Origin: Leptothermofonsia sichuanensis E412
Lineage (GTDB): Bacteria; Cyanobacteriota; Cyanobacteriia; Leptolyngbyales; Leptolyngbyaceae
Direction of reading: 5' to 3'
Assembly: GCF_019891175.1 (NCBI RefSeq)
Contig: NZ_CP072600.1
Span: 1,922,001 to 1,986,000 of the forward strand
DNA: 64,000 nucleotides
Shown here: one piece after another, positions 55,072-63,957 of the stretch
How positions within the stretch are numbered: position 1 is the first letter of the stretch
Layout of the letters: every line of letters starts with the position of its first letter
Notes under the pieces: model-generated
Databases searched by the model: none
What the model was told of the DNA's origin: nothing
The model's input: only the letters and a program-made list of their open reading frames with translations
Made by a program: the position numbers and the translations under genes

Positions 55072-57030
55072 ATGACTCGGCTATTTGATTTTTCGCTTCA
55101 GCATCCCTTTTCTCGACGAACCATTCTCAAGTTATTCGGGGTTGGGGTAGTGGGAGGAATGATTGGGTACTCCCGGTTTACTAAACCCCAGCCCGCTGTT
55201 TTTCAACAGGATTCCCTGACACTGCCCTACCATCTGAACCAGCCTCGTCGGGTCATAGTAGTCGGTGGCGGGTTGGCGGGGCTGGCCTGTGCCTATGAAC
55301 TGAGCCAGCGTGGATTCCAGGTCACCTTGCTGGAGCGGGCACCCCAGTTGGGCGGCAAAATTGCCAGTTGGCCGATTCAGGTCAACGGACATTCCTTCAT
55401 GATGGAGCATGGCTTTCATGGCTTCTTTCCTCAGTATTACAACCTCTGGAGTCTGGTGGATGAACTGAAGATCCATCAAAACTTCAAGTCCCTCAATTTC
55501 TACTCGGTGGTTTACAGGGGCGATCGCTACAAACCTGAAGTATTTCGTCCCAGCCACTCAGCCTTTCCCTGGAACATTGTGGATCTGGCGATTTCTTCTA
55601 ACAATCGTCTGCGCTGGGGCCTAAACCTGACCAAATACGAGCACTGGCAGGTCTTTCGGGAAATTACAGGGTTTAACCCTCAAAGCACCTTCCAGCGTCT
55701 GGACAACATTTCGGTGGCGGAATGGGTGGAGCGAGACTTTCCCCGTGGGCTGTTTGACCTTTACTTTTTACCCTTTGCCAAGTCCAGCCTGAATGCCCCA
55801 GATGTCCTCAGTGCAGGGGAGTTGATGCAGTTCTTTCACTTCTATTTCTTCGGCAATCCAGAGGGGCTGGCCTTTAACGGCACCCGACAGGATATGGGAA
55901 CCAGTCTGGTACAGCCGATCGCCCAGTCCATTCTGGACAACGGCGGTAGAATTATCACCGGGGCAACCATCCGTAATATCCATTGGGACAAAGGAGAAAT
56001 TGCGTCTCTGACTTACCAGACGGGCACTACTTACAATGCAGTCCCCTTCTGGGTGGATGCCAACCCGGTGCTGAACCAGTCGTTGGGTAACCTGCAATTC
56101 TATGGAGGTGGGGATGAGGTTTATGCTGTGAAGGGAAACAATGAGCCAGTACTTTCGCTCACCTGCACCCACCAGGGCTGCACAGTAAAGCAGGCAGCCA
56201 ATGGGGAATTTCATTGCCCCTGTCATGGGGCGGTGTTTGATCAGGTGGGGCGAGTGATGCGGGGACCCGCTCAGCGAGATCTTGCCCGTTACAACATTCT
56301 CAACCGTGAAGTAAACCGACTCCAACTGGTAGCCGCCAGGCCAGAATCTCCTCCAACCACTGTGGAAGCGTTGACGGCAGATTATTATGTCTTTGCAGCG
56401 GATGTAGTTGGAATGCGCCGGCTGTTTGCTGACATGACTGGAGATGTTTACCTTCCGGTCAGGCAGCAGGTAGAGCAACTGGCGATCGCCGATCCCTTTG
56501 CGGTTTGCCGCTTCTGGTTCGATCGCGACTTTGCCTGGGAACAAAGCTGGTTTACTTCTCTCTCTGGCTACCGCCTCACCGACAGCATCACCCTCTACCA
56601 TCGGATTCAGGACGATTACATCACCTGGGCGAAAGAAACTGGTGGCAGTGTGGTTGAACTTCATGCTTACTGCTACAAGGAAAAGGAATTCCCGACCCAG
56701 GAAGCACTCCTGACCACCTTTGAGCAGGAACTTTATGAGATTGTGCCCGATCTGAAAGATGCGACCCTGCTCCACCGGGAACTGGTCAACCAGAAGAACT
56801 TTTCCGGTTATCCCCCTGGCAGCTACCGCGATCGCCCCTCTACTGAAACTCCAGTCCCCAACCTCTTCTTTGCTGGAGACTGGGTCAAAATGCCCTTCCC
56901 CTGCGGTTTAATGGAACGTGCCATCAGCAGTGGACTGCTTGCCAGCAACGCCATTCTGGCTCAGGAAAGCCTCCAGCGCCGTCCGCTGTTGACCGTTCGC
57001 CAGGAGGGAATGCTGTCGGTATTAACTTAG
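55072..57030 (+). CDS. cruE: FAD-dependent carotene desaturase with inserted Rieske domain, CruE-like
   Basis: The 652-residue protein has a Tat-like N-terminus (SRRTILKLFGVGVVGG), the FAD-binding motif VIVVGGGLAGLACAYELSQRG (about residues 63-83), and the amine-oxidase/phytoene-desaturase fold ending with FFAGDWVKMPFP...GLMERAISSG. A Rieske 2Fe-2S domain is set inside it: CTHQGC and CPCHGA near residues 365-386. This combination fits my recollection of CruE, the beta-carotene desaturase/methyltransferase for aromatic carotenoids of Synechococcus PCC 7002. A second Rieske gene that could be CruH lies 194 bp downstream. The symbol is an inference; a related carotenoid desaturase is the alternative. 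Confidence 0.72.
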   Translation: MTRLFDFSLQHPFSRRTILKLFGVGVVGGMIGYSRFTKPQPAVFQQDSLTLPYHLNQPRRVIVVGGGLAGLACAYELSQRGFQVTLLERAPQLGGKIASWPIQVNGHSFMMEHGFHGFFPQYYNLWSLVDELKIHQNFKSLNFYSVVYRGDRYKPEVFRPSHSAFPWNIVDLAISSNNRLRWGLNLTKYEHWQVFREITGFNPQSTFQRLDNISVAEWVERDFPRGLFDLYFLPFAKSSLNAPDVLSAGELMQFFHFYFFGNPEGLAFNGTRQDMGTSLVQPIAQSILDNGGRIITGATIRNIHWDKGEIASLTYQTGTTYNAVPFWVDANPVLNQSLGNLQFYGGGDEVYAVKGNNEPVLSLTCTHQGCTVKQAANGEFHCPCHGAVFDQVGRVMRGPAQRDLARYNILNREVNRLQLVAARPESPPTTVEALTADYYVFAADVVGMRRLFADMTGDVYLPVRQQVEQLAIADPFAVCRFWFDRDFAWEQSWFTSLSGYRLTDSITLYHRIQDDYITWAKETGGSVVELHAYCYKEKEFPTQEALLTTFEQELYEIVPDLKDATLLHRELVNQKNFSGYPPGSYRDRPSTETPVPNLFFAGDWVKMPFPCGLMERAISSGLLASNAILAQESLQRRPLLTVRQEGMLSVLT

Positions 57031-57223
57031 TTACTTAGCTGGTAGTTGGTAGTTGAGGGGGAGAAGTGAAGAGTGAGGAGTGAGGAGTGAGATAAACTCC
57101 CCCGTTCCTCTGCTCCCCTGTTCCTCTGCCTTCTGCCTTCACCCATTCCCTATGACCCATGACCAACAAGTAATGACCAGCAACGAACTCCTGACTTCTG
57201 ACCCCCCACCGAATTCCCTTCCC

Positions 57224-58285
57224 ATGACCGCTTCTTCCTCATCCTCCATTCGATTTGATGTTCGTCAGGCAGGCATCAATCTCAACCACTGGTATGTGGT
57301 GGCTCAAGCCAATGAAGTGAAGGACAGGCCGGTGGGAGTGGTGTTGTGGGAGCAGGCGATCGCTCTGTATCGGGATAGTCAGGGGCAGGTTCGGGCACTG
57401 GAGGACTCTTGCCCCCATCGGTTTGTCAAACTGAGCCGGGGCAAGGTTGTGGGTGATGCCATTGAATGTGCCTATCACGGCTGGCAAATTAATTCTGCGG
57501 GGGGGTGTGCAGCAGTCCCTTACCTGGCAGAAAATCAAAAATTGCCAGCCTGCAAAATTCGCACCTATCCGGTTAAGGAGCAGGATGGATTTATCTGGCT
57601 CTTTCCGGGTGATCCGGAACTGGCAGACCAGATAGCCCCAATGGGGGTACCAGAATGGGACCACCTTAACTACATTGGCTCGTTTACGGTAATTGATGCC
57701 AAAGCTCACTTCTCTTACCTGATTGAGAACCTGATGGATATGTACCACGGACATCTGCATCAGGACTGGCAGGCGTGGACAGGAGCTGTGTTACAGGGTT
57801 TGGAGGAGTCAGGCGATCGCGTTGATGCCCACTACCAGGCTCAAAACTATTACCGCATCGACAAAATCTGGTCCGTCTCCCAACTCTTCTTTCCCCAGCT
57901 CCGCCGCCTCCACCCCGATCCCCTGGATGTGAGTTATGTGTATCCCCACTGGAAATCCTGTCTGGGACAGGACTTTAAAATTTATTGCCTGTTCTGCCCG
58001 GTGAGCAAAACTCATACCCGTGCTTATCTGGTTCATTTCACATCCCTGGAAGCCTTTCCCAATCTGCACAAGCTCGCGATCGGCTTTCGCCGCTTCATCA
58101 AAAATAGCCTGTTCAATAGCGCCAGGGGACTGCTAAAAGGACTGGTGATCCAGGATATCGCCATGATTGAAGACGAACAGCGGGCTTACTTGAGAAATCC
58201 AGACTGCCGTCCCCATGAGCTAAATCCCACGCTGGTAAGTGTGCAGCGCTTAATTCGAGAGCAGACTGAATCTGGGAATAAATAA
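57224..58285 (+). CDS. cruH: Rieske non-heme iron oxygenase, CruH-like
   Basis: The product of about 353 residues has a Rieske centre (CPHRFVKLSRG...CAYHGW; CxH and CxxH) and a C-terminal mononuclear iron domain with the usual E/D-x-x-DxxHxxxxH pattern (ENLMDMYHGHLHQDW). It resembles PaO/aromatic-ring hydroxylating oxygenases. Next to a CruE-like gene, the best candidate is CruH, the ring-methyl hydroxylase that makes synechoxanthin. The frame is open from 57080; 57152, 57173 and 57224 are possible ATG starts. The 57080-57150 part is a low-complexity purine/pyrimidine repeat, so it is unlikely to be coding. 57224 is the nearest ATG before the conserved start RFDVRQAGINLNHWY. Confidence 0.68.
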   Translation: MTASSSSSIRFDVRQAGINLNHWYVVAQANEVKDRPVGVVLWEQAIALYRDSQGQVRALEDSCPHRFVKLSRGKVVGDAIECAYHGWQINSAGGCAAVPYLAENQKLPACKIRTYPVKEQDGFIWLFPGDPELADQIAPMGVPEWDHLNYIGSFTVIDAKAHFSYLIENLMDMYHGHLHQDWQAWTGAVLQGLEESGDRVDAHYQAQNYYRIDKIWSVSQLFFPQLRRLHPDPLDVSYVYPHWKSCLGQDFKIYCLFCPVSKTHTRAYLVHFTSLEAFPNLHKLAIGFRRFIKNSLFNSARGLLKGLVIQDIAMIEDEQRAYLRNPDCRPHELNPTLVSVQRLIREQTESGNK

Positions 58286-58289
58286 AGAG

Positions 58290-58331
58290 GCCGGATGAAT
58301 TGAACCGAAGTTTCAATTCATTCGGCTTTTT
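58290..58331. terminator. terminator between convergent cruH and homospermidine-synthase-like gene
   Basis: GCCGGATGAATTGAA (58290-58304) pairs, with one mismatch, with TTCAATTCATTCGGC (58312-58326), followed by TTTTT. The GAATTGAA core is shared with hairpins at 19026 and 19803. Confidence 0.8.
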
Positions 58332-58354
58332 AGCAACGGGGTCAAATCAGTCTG

Positions 58355-59569
58355 CTAATTGGCTTTGACCTTCCGGTGTCCGTTCTGAATTGGGGTCCCG
58401 CAGGGGTAGGTTGCAACCAGTTCCCGCTCAGGTTCAATCACAGGGATTGGGGTAGAAACCAGATGGGCAGGGTTTGCCTTCGCCGCTTCATAGTCAGCCT
58501 TCAGCTTTGCCACCATTTCGCTGCGCCGGTCGTAGAGCCGCTTCAAAGGACGGGGCTGGCACTGGTTTGTCACATAAGCCGTGATAATGGGCAGCGCGAT
58601 CGTGCTGTCGGTGTAGCAAACAATTGTGCTCGGCAGTTCTTCGGGATCAACCTTACCCCAACTGACGGCTTCGCTTGGGGTGGCACCAGACAATCCACCC
58701 GTATCGGGACGGGCATCTGTCACCTGGATAAAGTAATCATGGCCGCGCTCTTCTAAACCCAAAACTTCATGTAATTGGGGTTGGGTTTGCAGCAGGAAAT
58801 TTTTGGGACTGCCGCCGCCAATGATCAGGGCAGCACTCTTACCCTCAACTCCAGGGATATCAGCCTCACGGGCAGCGTAAGCGATCGCTGCCGTTTCATT
58901 CACATCCAGGGATGGATCCAGCACCAGTTGGGACCCTTCGAGGGCGATCGCTGCTACATTCATGCCAATCGAACTGTCACCGGGAGAAGAGGTGTAGATA
59001 GGAACACCACACTCGTAGGCCGTTGCCAGCAGACAGGAATTTTTCACCCCCAGTTGTTTTTCAACCTCCCGCACATACTGACCCAGCAAGTAGTGAAACT
59101 CCGCTGTACTCATGCGCTTCTGGAAGGGTTCTGCTTTCAAGATTTCTCTCAGAAATGCATCAGTCTCCAGCAAAACATCGTATTCAAACACAATGTCATA
59201 GATCCGAATCCGGCCTTCCTGACGCAATTTCACATCATCCAGGAAAGGGCTGCTGGAGTAAAGATCCAGTCCCAATCCATAGTGCATATCGTGATATAAG
59301 TTTGCCCCTGTACTGATGATCCAATCGACAAAACCATTGCGCACCAGAGGCGACAATACAGACACCCCAAAGCCTGCCGGGGTCATCGCGCCCGACAGAC
59401 TCATAGCAACCGTGACACCTTCCCGCATCACTTCACGACTGAGCAAATGGCAAATCTCACGCAGTCGAGCAGAGTTATAAGCCGTAAAGTATCCATCGAT
59501 CAAATCAACGACGCTGATCTCCGCAGGCATGGGGGAGGGTGCGATTTTGTGGCTGAGCAGTTTTGACAT
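58355..59569 (-). CDS. deoxyhypusine-synthase-family homospermidine synthase-like enzyme
   Basis: The 404-residue product belongs to the DHS family, in which bacterial members make homospermidine by transferring an aminobutyl group from spermidine or putrescine with NAD. Recognisable are the N-terminal [89 protein letters not shown] with the catalytic Lys of the SWGK motif, and Ile-rich ADIxxAL-like end. Bacteria lack the eIF5A pathway, so homospermidine synthesis is more likely. ATG 59569 begins the conserved N-terminus. A long ORF-free, structured region lies upstream. Confidence 0.85.
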   Translation of the reverse strand: MSKLLSHKIAPSPMPAEISVVDLIDGYFTAYNSARLREICHLLSREVMREGVTVAMSLSGAMTPAGFGVSVLSPLVRNGFVDWIISTGANLYHDMHYGLGLDLYSSSPFLDDVKLRQEGRIRIYDIVFEYDVLLETDAFLREILKAEPFQKRMSTAEFHYLLGQYVREVEKQLGVKNSCLLATAYECGVPIYTSSPGDSSIGMNVAAIALEGSQLVLDPSLDVNETAAIAYAAREADIPGVEGKSAALIIGGGSPKNFLLQTQPQLHEVLGLEERGHDYFIQVTDARPDTGGLSGATPSEAVSWGKVDPEELPSTIVCYTDSTIALPIITAYVTNQCQPRPLKRLYDRRSEMVAKLKADYEAAKANPAHLVSTPIPVIEPERELVATYPCGTPIQNGHRKVKAN

Positions 59570-60103
59570 CTTGGCACTCCGAAAAGACTAAACGGCATAA
59601 ATAGGGTTGAAGAAGTGAACACAAAAAGCCCAAACGCCTGGAAAACTGGCACGCAACAGTGCTGGCAGTCTTCACTGCGCAAAAGTGCGCTGCAAAATGT
59701 TTGAGCGTCCGAGAATTAGCTAATCCGAGGTAAGCTGAGGTCAAACGACCTCTCCTCAAGACAATCAACTCCGCAACGAAAATATTGAATTAAAAAATTC
59801 TCTTGAAGAGAACGTGACCGACCGAGTTCGTGGCGTAAGGGAGGGACAAAACCTGACACAGGATATGTTGCCATCAACTCCCACGAGTCGCGAACCTCAA
59901 GTTACAGGTCGGTCAGCTCATACTGGGCGCTTCACACCGATCAACCCACGATAGCGCCGGGTCGCACTGCCGTTTCCGTTTTAGTTTCATTTCTAGATAC
60001 CAGAGCAGGTGGTATCCAGTCAGGGAAAGAGGTCTCAATTCTGTTGCACAACCTTCAGACACTAACACACCTAATTTAGCATCAATACTGAAAAGCTTCT
60101 CCA
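59570..60103 (-). ncRNA. possible structured leader or ncRNA upstream of homospermidine-synthase-like gene
   Basis: About 530 bp without a gene but with several complementary blocks. GAGGTC/GACCTC at 59737-59752 is a 6-bp hairpin; TTCTCT/AGAGAA at about 59798-59812 is another. GACCGACC (59816-59823) pairs with GGTCGGTC (59907-59914); inside it, TCGTGG (59828-59833) pairs with CCACGA (59881-59886). GGCGCT/AGCGCC closes a further loop near 59926-59956. The nesting is not expected by chance in a spacer, yet the pairs fit either strand. No known riboswitch motif was recognised. Confidence 0.35.
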
Positions 60104-60155
60104 TGAAACTACGGATTTCTTTAAGGTTTTGGGGTTCGCAGGAGGATCTTAATAT

Positions 60156-60649
60156 ATGCAGTGGCAGGGCACAGGAGAAGTGGTTGGTTGTTAGGGATTT
60201 ATCCTCGTTACCAGGCTCCAGCCTGGTAACAGTGCATGGAAGCTCCAGCTTCCAGAGTATCTGGGCAAGTAGACTGAACGCCTGGCAAGTGGAAACTGGG
60301 GTTTCCCGCCTGGCAATGCCAGTGGGGGACTGGTAACGAGCGTATTAACCCGGTAAATCCTGCCTTACTGGGTGTCATTGGGATTACGAGAATTTTTCAG
60401 GATTACCTGGATATCACATCTGGGACGGAGCGTAATCGAGGGCTGAAGCTCAATTGTCTGGTTGGGTACCAGGTCGAGCTGGAACCTTTGAGCGATCGCC
60501 GATCGGGCAAAGGTGCCGATCGGTTCGCTGAAATGCAGGGCATTATGCCAGAATTGCAGGAAATCGAAGCAGCGGCAGACGCTCAATTGATCCAGGATTT
60601 CCCCTCAGAGCGAGTGCCTGCCAGTGATTTCAAGTTGACGGCGCATTAG
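60156..60649 (+). pseudogene. gene remnant interrupted by repeat element
   Basis: A strong ribosome site GGAGG (60141-60145) precedes ATG 60156, but the frame MQWQGTGEVVG ends at a TAG by 60194. A fold-back repeat follows at 60204-60340. On its far side an open frame without start runs from about 60350 to TAG 60647 and reads RIFQDYLDITSGTERNRG, GYQVELEPLSDRRSGKG and ASDFKLTAH. It ends four bases inside the next, convergent gene. The parts may be the two ends of one gene split by the element, or two unrelated fragments. No family was recognised. Confidence 0.45.
60204..60340. repeat. fold-back repeat bounded by CTCGTT...AACGAG (copy 2)
   Basis: The 137-nt block begins CTCGTTACCAGGCTCCAGCC and ends GACTGGTAACGAG. 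It contains further CCTGGCAA/TGCCAG palindromes and shares its ends with the element at 7473-7584. Confidence 0.75.
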
Positions 60650-61413
60650 CCTTTGACTGGCTGACAGAGGAACTGCCGGATTGTCTCTGCCAGACCCGCC
60701 AGATCTTCCAGTTGGATGGATTGGACCAGTCCCGATGCCAGGATTTCCTGGGTCCGGATATCGGCGGACTGTCCATTGAGGGCAATCGCCAGCGCATCAG
60801 CAGCCCGTCCACTGCCAGCGATCGCCACAATTGGTCGAGCTGCCCGCACGCTTTCAGCGGCATCTTGCCAGGTAACCTCCCCCCCGTTGACCAGCACGGT
60901 CACCGATGGCAGTCCCTGGGCTATTTTTCCGGCTAATGTTGACAGCCAGGGGCACTCATCCCCCCAGTTTGAGCCAGGAACCAGGACAAAATGGGTATGA
61001 TGCGGTTCCAGGGGAGCCGCACCCGGAGGCAGACAGGCGACATCTGGCAGAGCCGCCAGACCAACGGGCAAAACCCCCACTAAGGGAAAGGTCGATTTTG
61101 TCTTGTGCCGGGCAATCCCCATTACCTGCATCACACCGGTGTCGGTGCCGCCGTCAATCACAACCGCGCCCAGTTCTTCAGCCAGCGGAGCCAGGACTTT
61201 AACAAACAATTGATGCAGCTTAGCCATATGGTAATGCCTCAGTCCAGCGGCACCTCCAACCAGGACAATCACCGGACGGGGAAAGGCAACCCCTGATCTG
61301 GACGAACCGGATTCGGACAGGATGGAGTCCAGGCGGTCAGGGGTGTCAGGCGTGTGAGCGATCGCAGTTGTTCCCTCAGGAAAACGAATGATGCGAGAGG
61401 TTTGCATGAGCAT
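60646..61413 (-). CDS. LSDAT/SLOG-domain protein (TRPM-N-like), unknown function
   Basis: The product of about 255 residues is one Rossmann-like domain. The signature of the prokaryotic LSDAT family is visible: IVLVGGAAGL near the start, VVIDGGTDTGVMQVMG, LVPGSNWGDECPWL, VLVNGGEVTWQDAAESVRAARPIVAIAGSGRAADALA. SLOG domains bind nucleotide-derived ligands; the animal TRPM channels carry the same fold as their N-terminus. The prokaryotic versions are known from comparative genomics only. The start is probably ATG 61413 or 61407; the frame runs to 61473. It overlaps the preceding convergent remnant by four bases. Confidence 0.82.
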   Translation of the reverse strand: MLMQTSRIIRFPEGTTAIAHTPDTPDRLDSILSESGSSRSGVAFPRPVIVLVGGAAGLRHYHMAKLHQLFVKVLAPLAEELGAVVIDGGTDTGVMQVMGIARHKTKSTFPLVGVLPVGLAALPDVACLPPGAAPLEPHHTHFVLVPGSNWGDECPWLSTLAGKIAQGLPSVTVLVNGGEVTWQDAAESVRAARPIVAIAGSGRAADALAIALNGQSADIRTQEILASGLVQSIQLEDLAGLAETIRQFLCQPVKG

Positions 61414-61636
61414 AGAGTTAAAGCCGGTGAATGAGAGACTGCCTGGGAACTTGCGGACAGATTGAATATTCACTGTTCCCGCACCCTTATCCAGATAGAG
61501 TACCCACTGGGAACAGAAACGTCACGAGCTTTAATCAGAAATGGAACCCGCGGTTATTGAGTTGAGGGTTGAGACTATATAGAGTTTCAAGTCCGTTCCT
61601 CCATTTCTCTAATGAGGATTTTATAATTTGAAATTT

Positions 61637-61706
61637 CACCACAGAGGCACGGAGAACACAGAGGAATTAGAGGAATTGCTCTGTGCCCTCTGTGTCTCTG
61701 GGGTAA
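61637..61706. repeat. CCACAGAG palindromic repeat (copy 3)
   Basis: CACCACAGAGGCACGGAG and CCTCTGTGTCTCTGGGGTAA are the arms; AGAGGAATT occurs twice in the centre. It is in the 357-bp divergent region between the LSDAT gene and mtnP, which otherwise shows nothing definite. Confidence 0.75.
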
Positions 61707-61830
61707 GGCGCTAAGTTTTTCCGTTTATTTAATCCGGGATCCTAAGCCTTTTCCATCCCCACCAGGGATATCCGGAAACTCAGAATAAACCCGGTAGAAT
61801 GGCTAGGGTGATTCAGCAGAGAGTATCAAC

Positions 61831-62703
61831 ATGACAGAGGCAGCGATCGGGATTATTGGCGGCAGTGGACTTTACAAAATGGAAGCCCTGAAAGATGTGC
61901 AAGAAGTGCGGGTGGATACCCCCTTTGGGCAGCCTTCCGATGCCTTAATCTTGGGCACTCTGGATGGGACGCGGGTGGCTTTTCTGGCACGACACGGACG
62001 CAACCACCACCTGCTGCCGACTGAGCTGCCCTTTCGTGCCAATATCTATGCCATGAAAAGCCTGGGGGTGAAGTATCTGGTGTCTGCTTCTGCGGTCGGT
62101 TCCCTCAAAGCCGAAGCCAAACCCCTGGATATGGTAGTGCCTGACCAGTTTATCGATCGCACCAAAAACCGGGTTTCCACCTTTTTTGGGGATGGCATTG
62201 TGGCTCACATCGCATTTGGGGATCCAGTCTGCCCCCAGTTGGCAGGTATTCTGGCAGATGCCGTCGAAAGCCTGAATCTGACAGATGTGCATCTACATCG
62301 AGGCGGCACTTACGTCTGTATGGAAGGACCGGCTTTTTCAACGAAAGCCGAGTCTAACCTGTACCGCAGTTGGGGGGCGACCATCATTGGCATGACCAAC
62401 CTGCCAGAGGCAAAGCTGGCACGGGAAGCGGAAATTGCCTACGCCACCCTGGCGCTGGTCACTGACTATGACTGCTGGCATCCCGATCACGACAGCGTCA
62501 CGGTAGATATGGTGATTGCTAATTTGCAACGCAATGCCGTCAATGCCCAAAAGGTGATCCAGGAAACCGTCCGCCGCCTGGCAGAGAATCCGCCAGAGTC
62601 GAGTGCCCACTCTGCTCTGAAGTATGCCATTCTGACCCCCCTGGATCAGGTGCCTCAGGCAACGAAGGAGAAACTGGGGCTGCTGTTACAGAAATATCTT
62701 TAG
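61831..62703 (+). CDS. mtnP: S-methyl-5'-thioadenosine phosphorylase
   Basis: The 290-residue enzyme splits methylthioadenosine, a by-product of spermidine synthesis, with phosphate to adenine and methylthioribose-1-phosphate. Family landmarks are [34 protein letters not shown] (phosphate site), [40 protein letters not shown] (nucleoside/substrate site) and TDYDCWH (catalytic Asp). The start at ATG 61831 is fixed by the conserved N-terminus. It is functionally close to the homospermidine-synthase-like gene 2.3 kb away. Confidence 0.95.
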   Translation: MTEAAIGIIGGSGLYKMEALKDVQEVRVDTPFGQPSDALILGTLDGTRVAFLARHGRNHHLLPTELPFRANIYAMKSLGVKYLVSASAVGSLKAEAKPLDMVVPDQFIDRTKNRVSTFFGDGIVAHIAFGDPVCPQLAGILADAVESLNLTDVHLHRGGTYVCMEGPAFSTKAESNLYRSWGATIIGMTNLPEAKLAREAEIAYATLALVTDYDCWHPDHDSVTVDMVIANLQRNAVNAQKVIQETVRRLAENPPESSAHSALKYAILTPLDQVPQATKEKLGLLLQKYL

Positions 62704-62777
62704 CAGAAATATTTTTAAATAATCTGGAAATAGTCTGGTGCTCCTCCTTGCGCCCTGGGGCTTCGGCCATGGAGTGT

Positions 62778-63800
62778 TTACTCTTCTACCCGGTAGCCTA
62801 AGTCTGCCAGCCGGGTGCGAGACTGCCGCCACCTGGGTTGCACCTTCACAAACAGTTCCAGATAAACATTTCCCATCACCAGTTTTTGAATTTGTTGCCG
62901 GGCGGCGGAGCCAATTTCCTTCAGCATTGCGCCCTTTTTGCCGATCACAATCCCCTTCTGGGAATCCCGCTCTACCAGAATCGTTGCCCAGACGTGAGTA
63001 ATCGTGGGTGCTTCTTCTACTCTGTCAACGATGATGGCGACGGAGTGGGGCACCTCTTCGCGGGTATGCAGCAAAATTTGCTCCCGGATCAGTTCGCCCA
63101 TGATAAATCGCTCAGGCTGGTCTGTCACCAGGTCAGGTGGATAGTAATAGGGACCGGGTTCCAGGTTTTGAATCAGGTGTTCCAGTAAGGGATCCAGCCC
63201 GTCCCCTGTGATGGCAGAGAACTTGGCGATCGCCCAACCCTGTTCTTGGGCCAGAGCCTGATAGGTCTGGTCAAAGGGATGCAGGGGGAAGGGGAAAAGA
63301 CTTCCTCCGGTTCCTTCTACCTCTCCTTCCTCCTTTATCCCTCCACTTTTTTGCCCCTCGCACCCAGGCTGCTGATCTGCTTTGTTAATGCCCAGGATTA
63401 CAGGGATCTCGATGTCCTTCAGCAGATCAGCGATGAAGCGATCGCCCCCCCCCGCTTCTACAGAGCCGTCCGCCACAAATAGCAGAACATCGACTGACCG
63501 AATGGCAATCTGGGCGTTTTTGACCAGCACTTCTCCCAGTTGGTGATGGGGTTTGTGAATTCCCGGCGTGTCTACAAAAATTAACTGAGCGGTGGGGGTA
63601 GTCAAAATTCCGCGCAACCGATTACGGGTGGTCTGGGCAACGGGTGAGGTAATGGCAATCTTCTGCCCCACCAGTTGGTTCATCAATGTTGACTTGCCTA
63701 CATTGGGGCGTCCAATGATCCCCACAAAGCCAGAACGGAACCCCTCTGGGGGATTGGGGATGATCCCCCAGTCCGTTAAATGATCTTCGATGTCACTCAT
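62778..63800 (-). CDS. era: GTPase Era
   Basis: The 340-residue protein binds 16S rRNA and helps 30S maturation. It has G1 GRPNVGKSTL, G2-type TTRNRL, G3 DTPGIH, G4 NKAD and G5-like SAITGDG, and a C-terminal KH domain (KGIVIGKKGAMLKEIGS). It is about 30 residues longer than most: after NKADQQPGC (residues 139-147) comes an insert rich in Gly, Glu and Lys ending SLFPFPLHP (to about 175), encoded by a purine/pyrimidine repeat tract at about 63275-63360. The insert lies between G4 and G5 near the guanine pocket. ATG 63800 gives the usual start; divergent from pfkA. Confidence 0.94.
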   Translation of the reverse strand: MSDIEDHLTDWGIIPNPPEGFRSGFVGIIGRPNVGKSTLMNQLVGQKIAITSPVAQTTRNRLRGILTTPTAQLIFVDTPGIHKPHHQLGEVLVKNAQIAIRSVDVLLFVADGSVEAGGGDRFIADLLKDIEIPVILGINKADQQPGCEGQKSGGIKEEGEVEGTGGSLFPFPLHPFDQTYQALAQEQGWAIAKFSAITGDGLDPLLEHLIQNLEPGPYYYPPDLVTDQPERFIMGELIREQILLHTREEVPHSVAIIVDRVEEAPTITHVWATILVERDSQKGIVIGKKGAMLKEIGSAARQQIQKLVMGNVYLELFVKVQPRWRQSRTRLADLGYRVEE

Positions 63801-63957
63801 AGAGATCTAAATCGCAATATCCTTTAACCCTGCTTAATCTGTCCTGGTACCCTAAACAGATTAAAGTCAGAACAGCCTCCAAGACACTTTAGCTTACGGG
63901 GAAACCAGCGGGCGTTGCGGGGGGATAGCTATTAATTTCACGAACAGGCACTTGCAT

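Noticed and set aside
55768-56775. 335-codon minus-strand frame
   Set aside because: Lies antisense within the CruE-like gene; composition is that of a shadow frame.
59570-60103. RNase P RNA, 6S RNA or tmRNA
   Set aside because: None of the conserved sequence blocks of these RNAs could be found on either strand.
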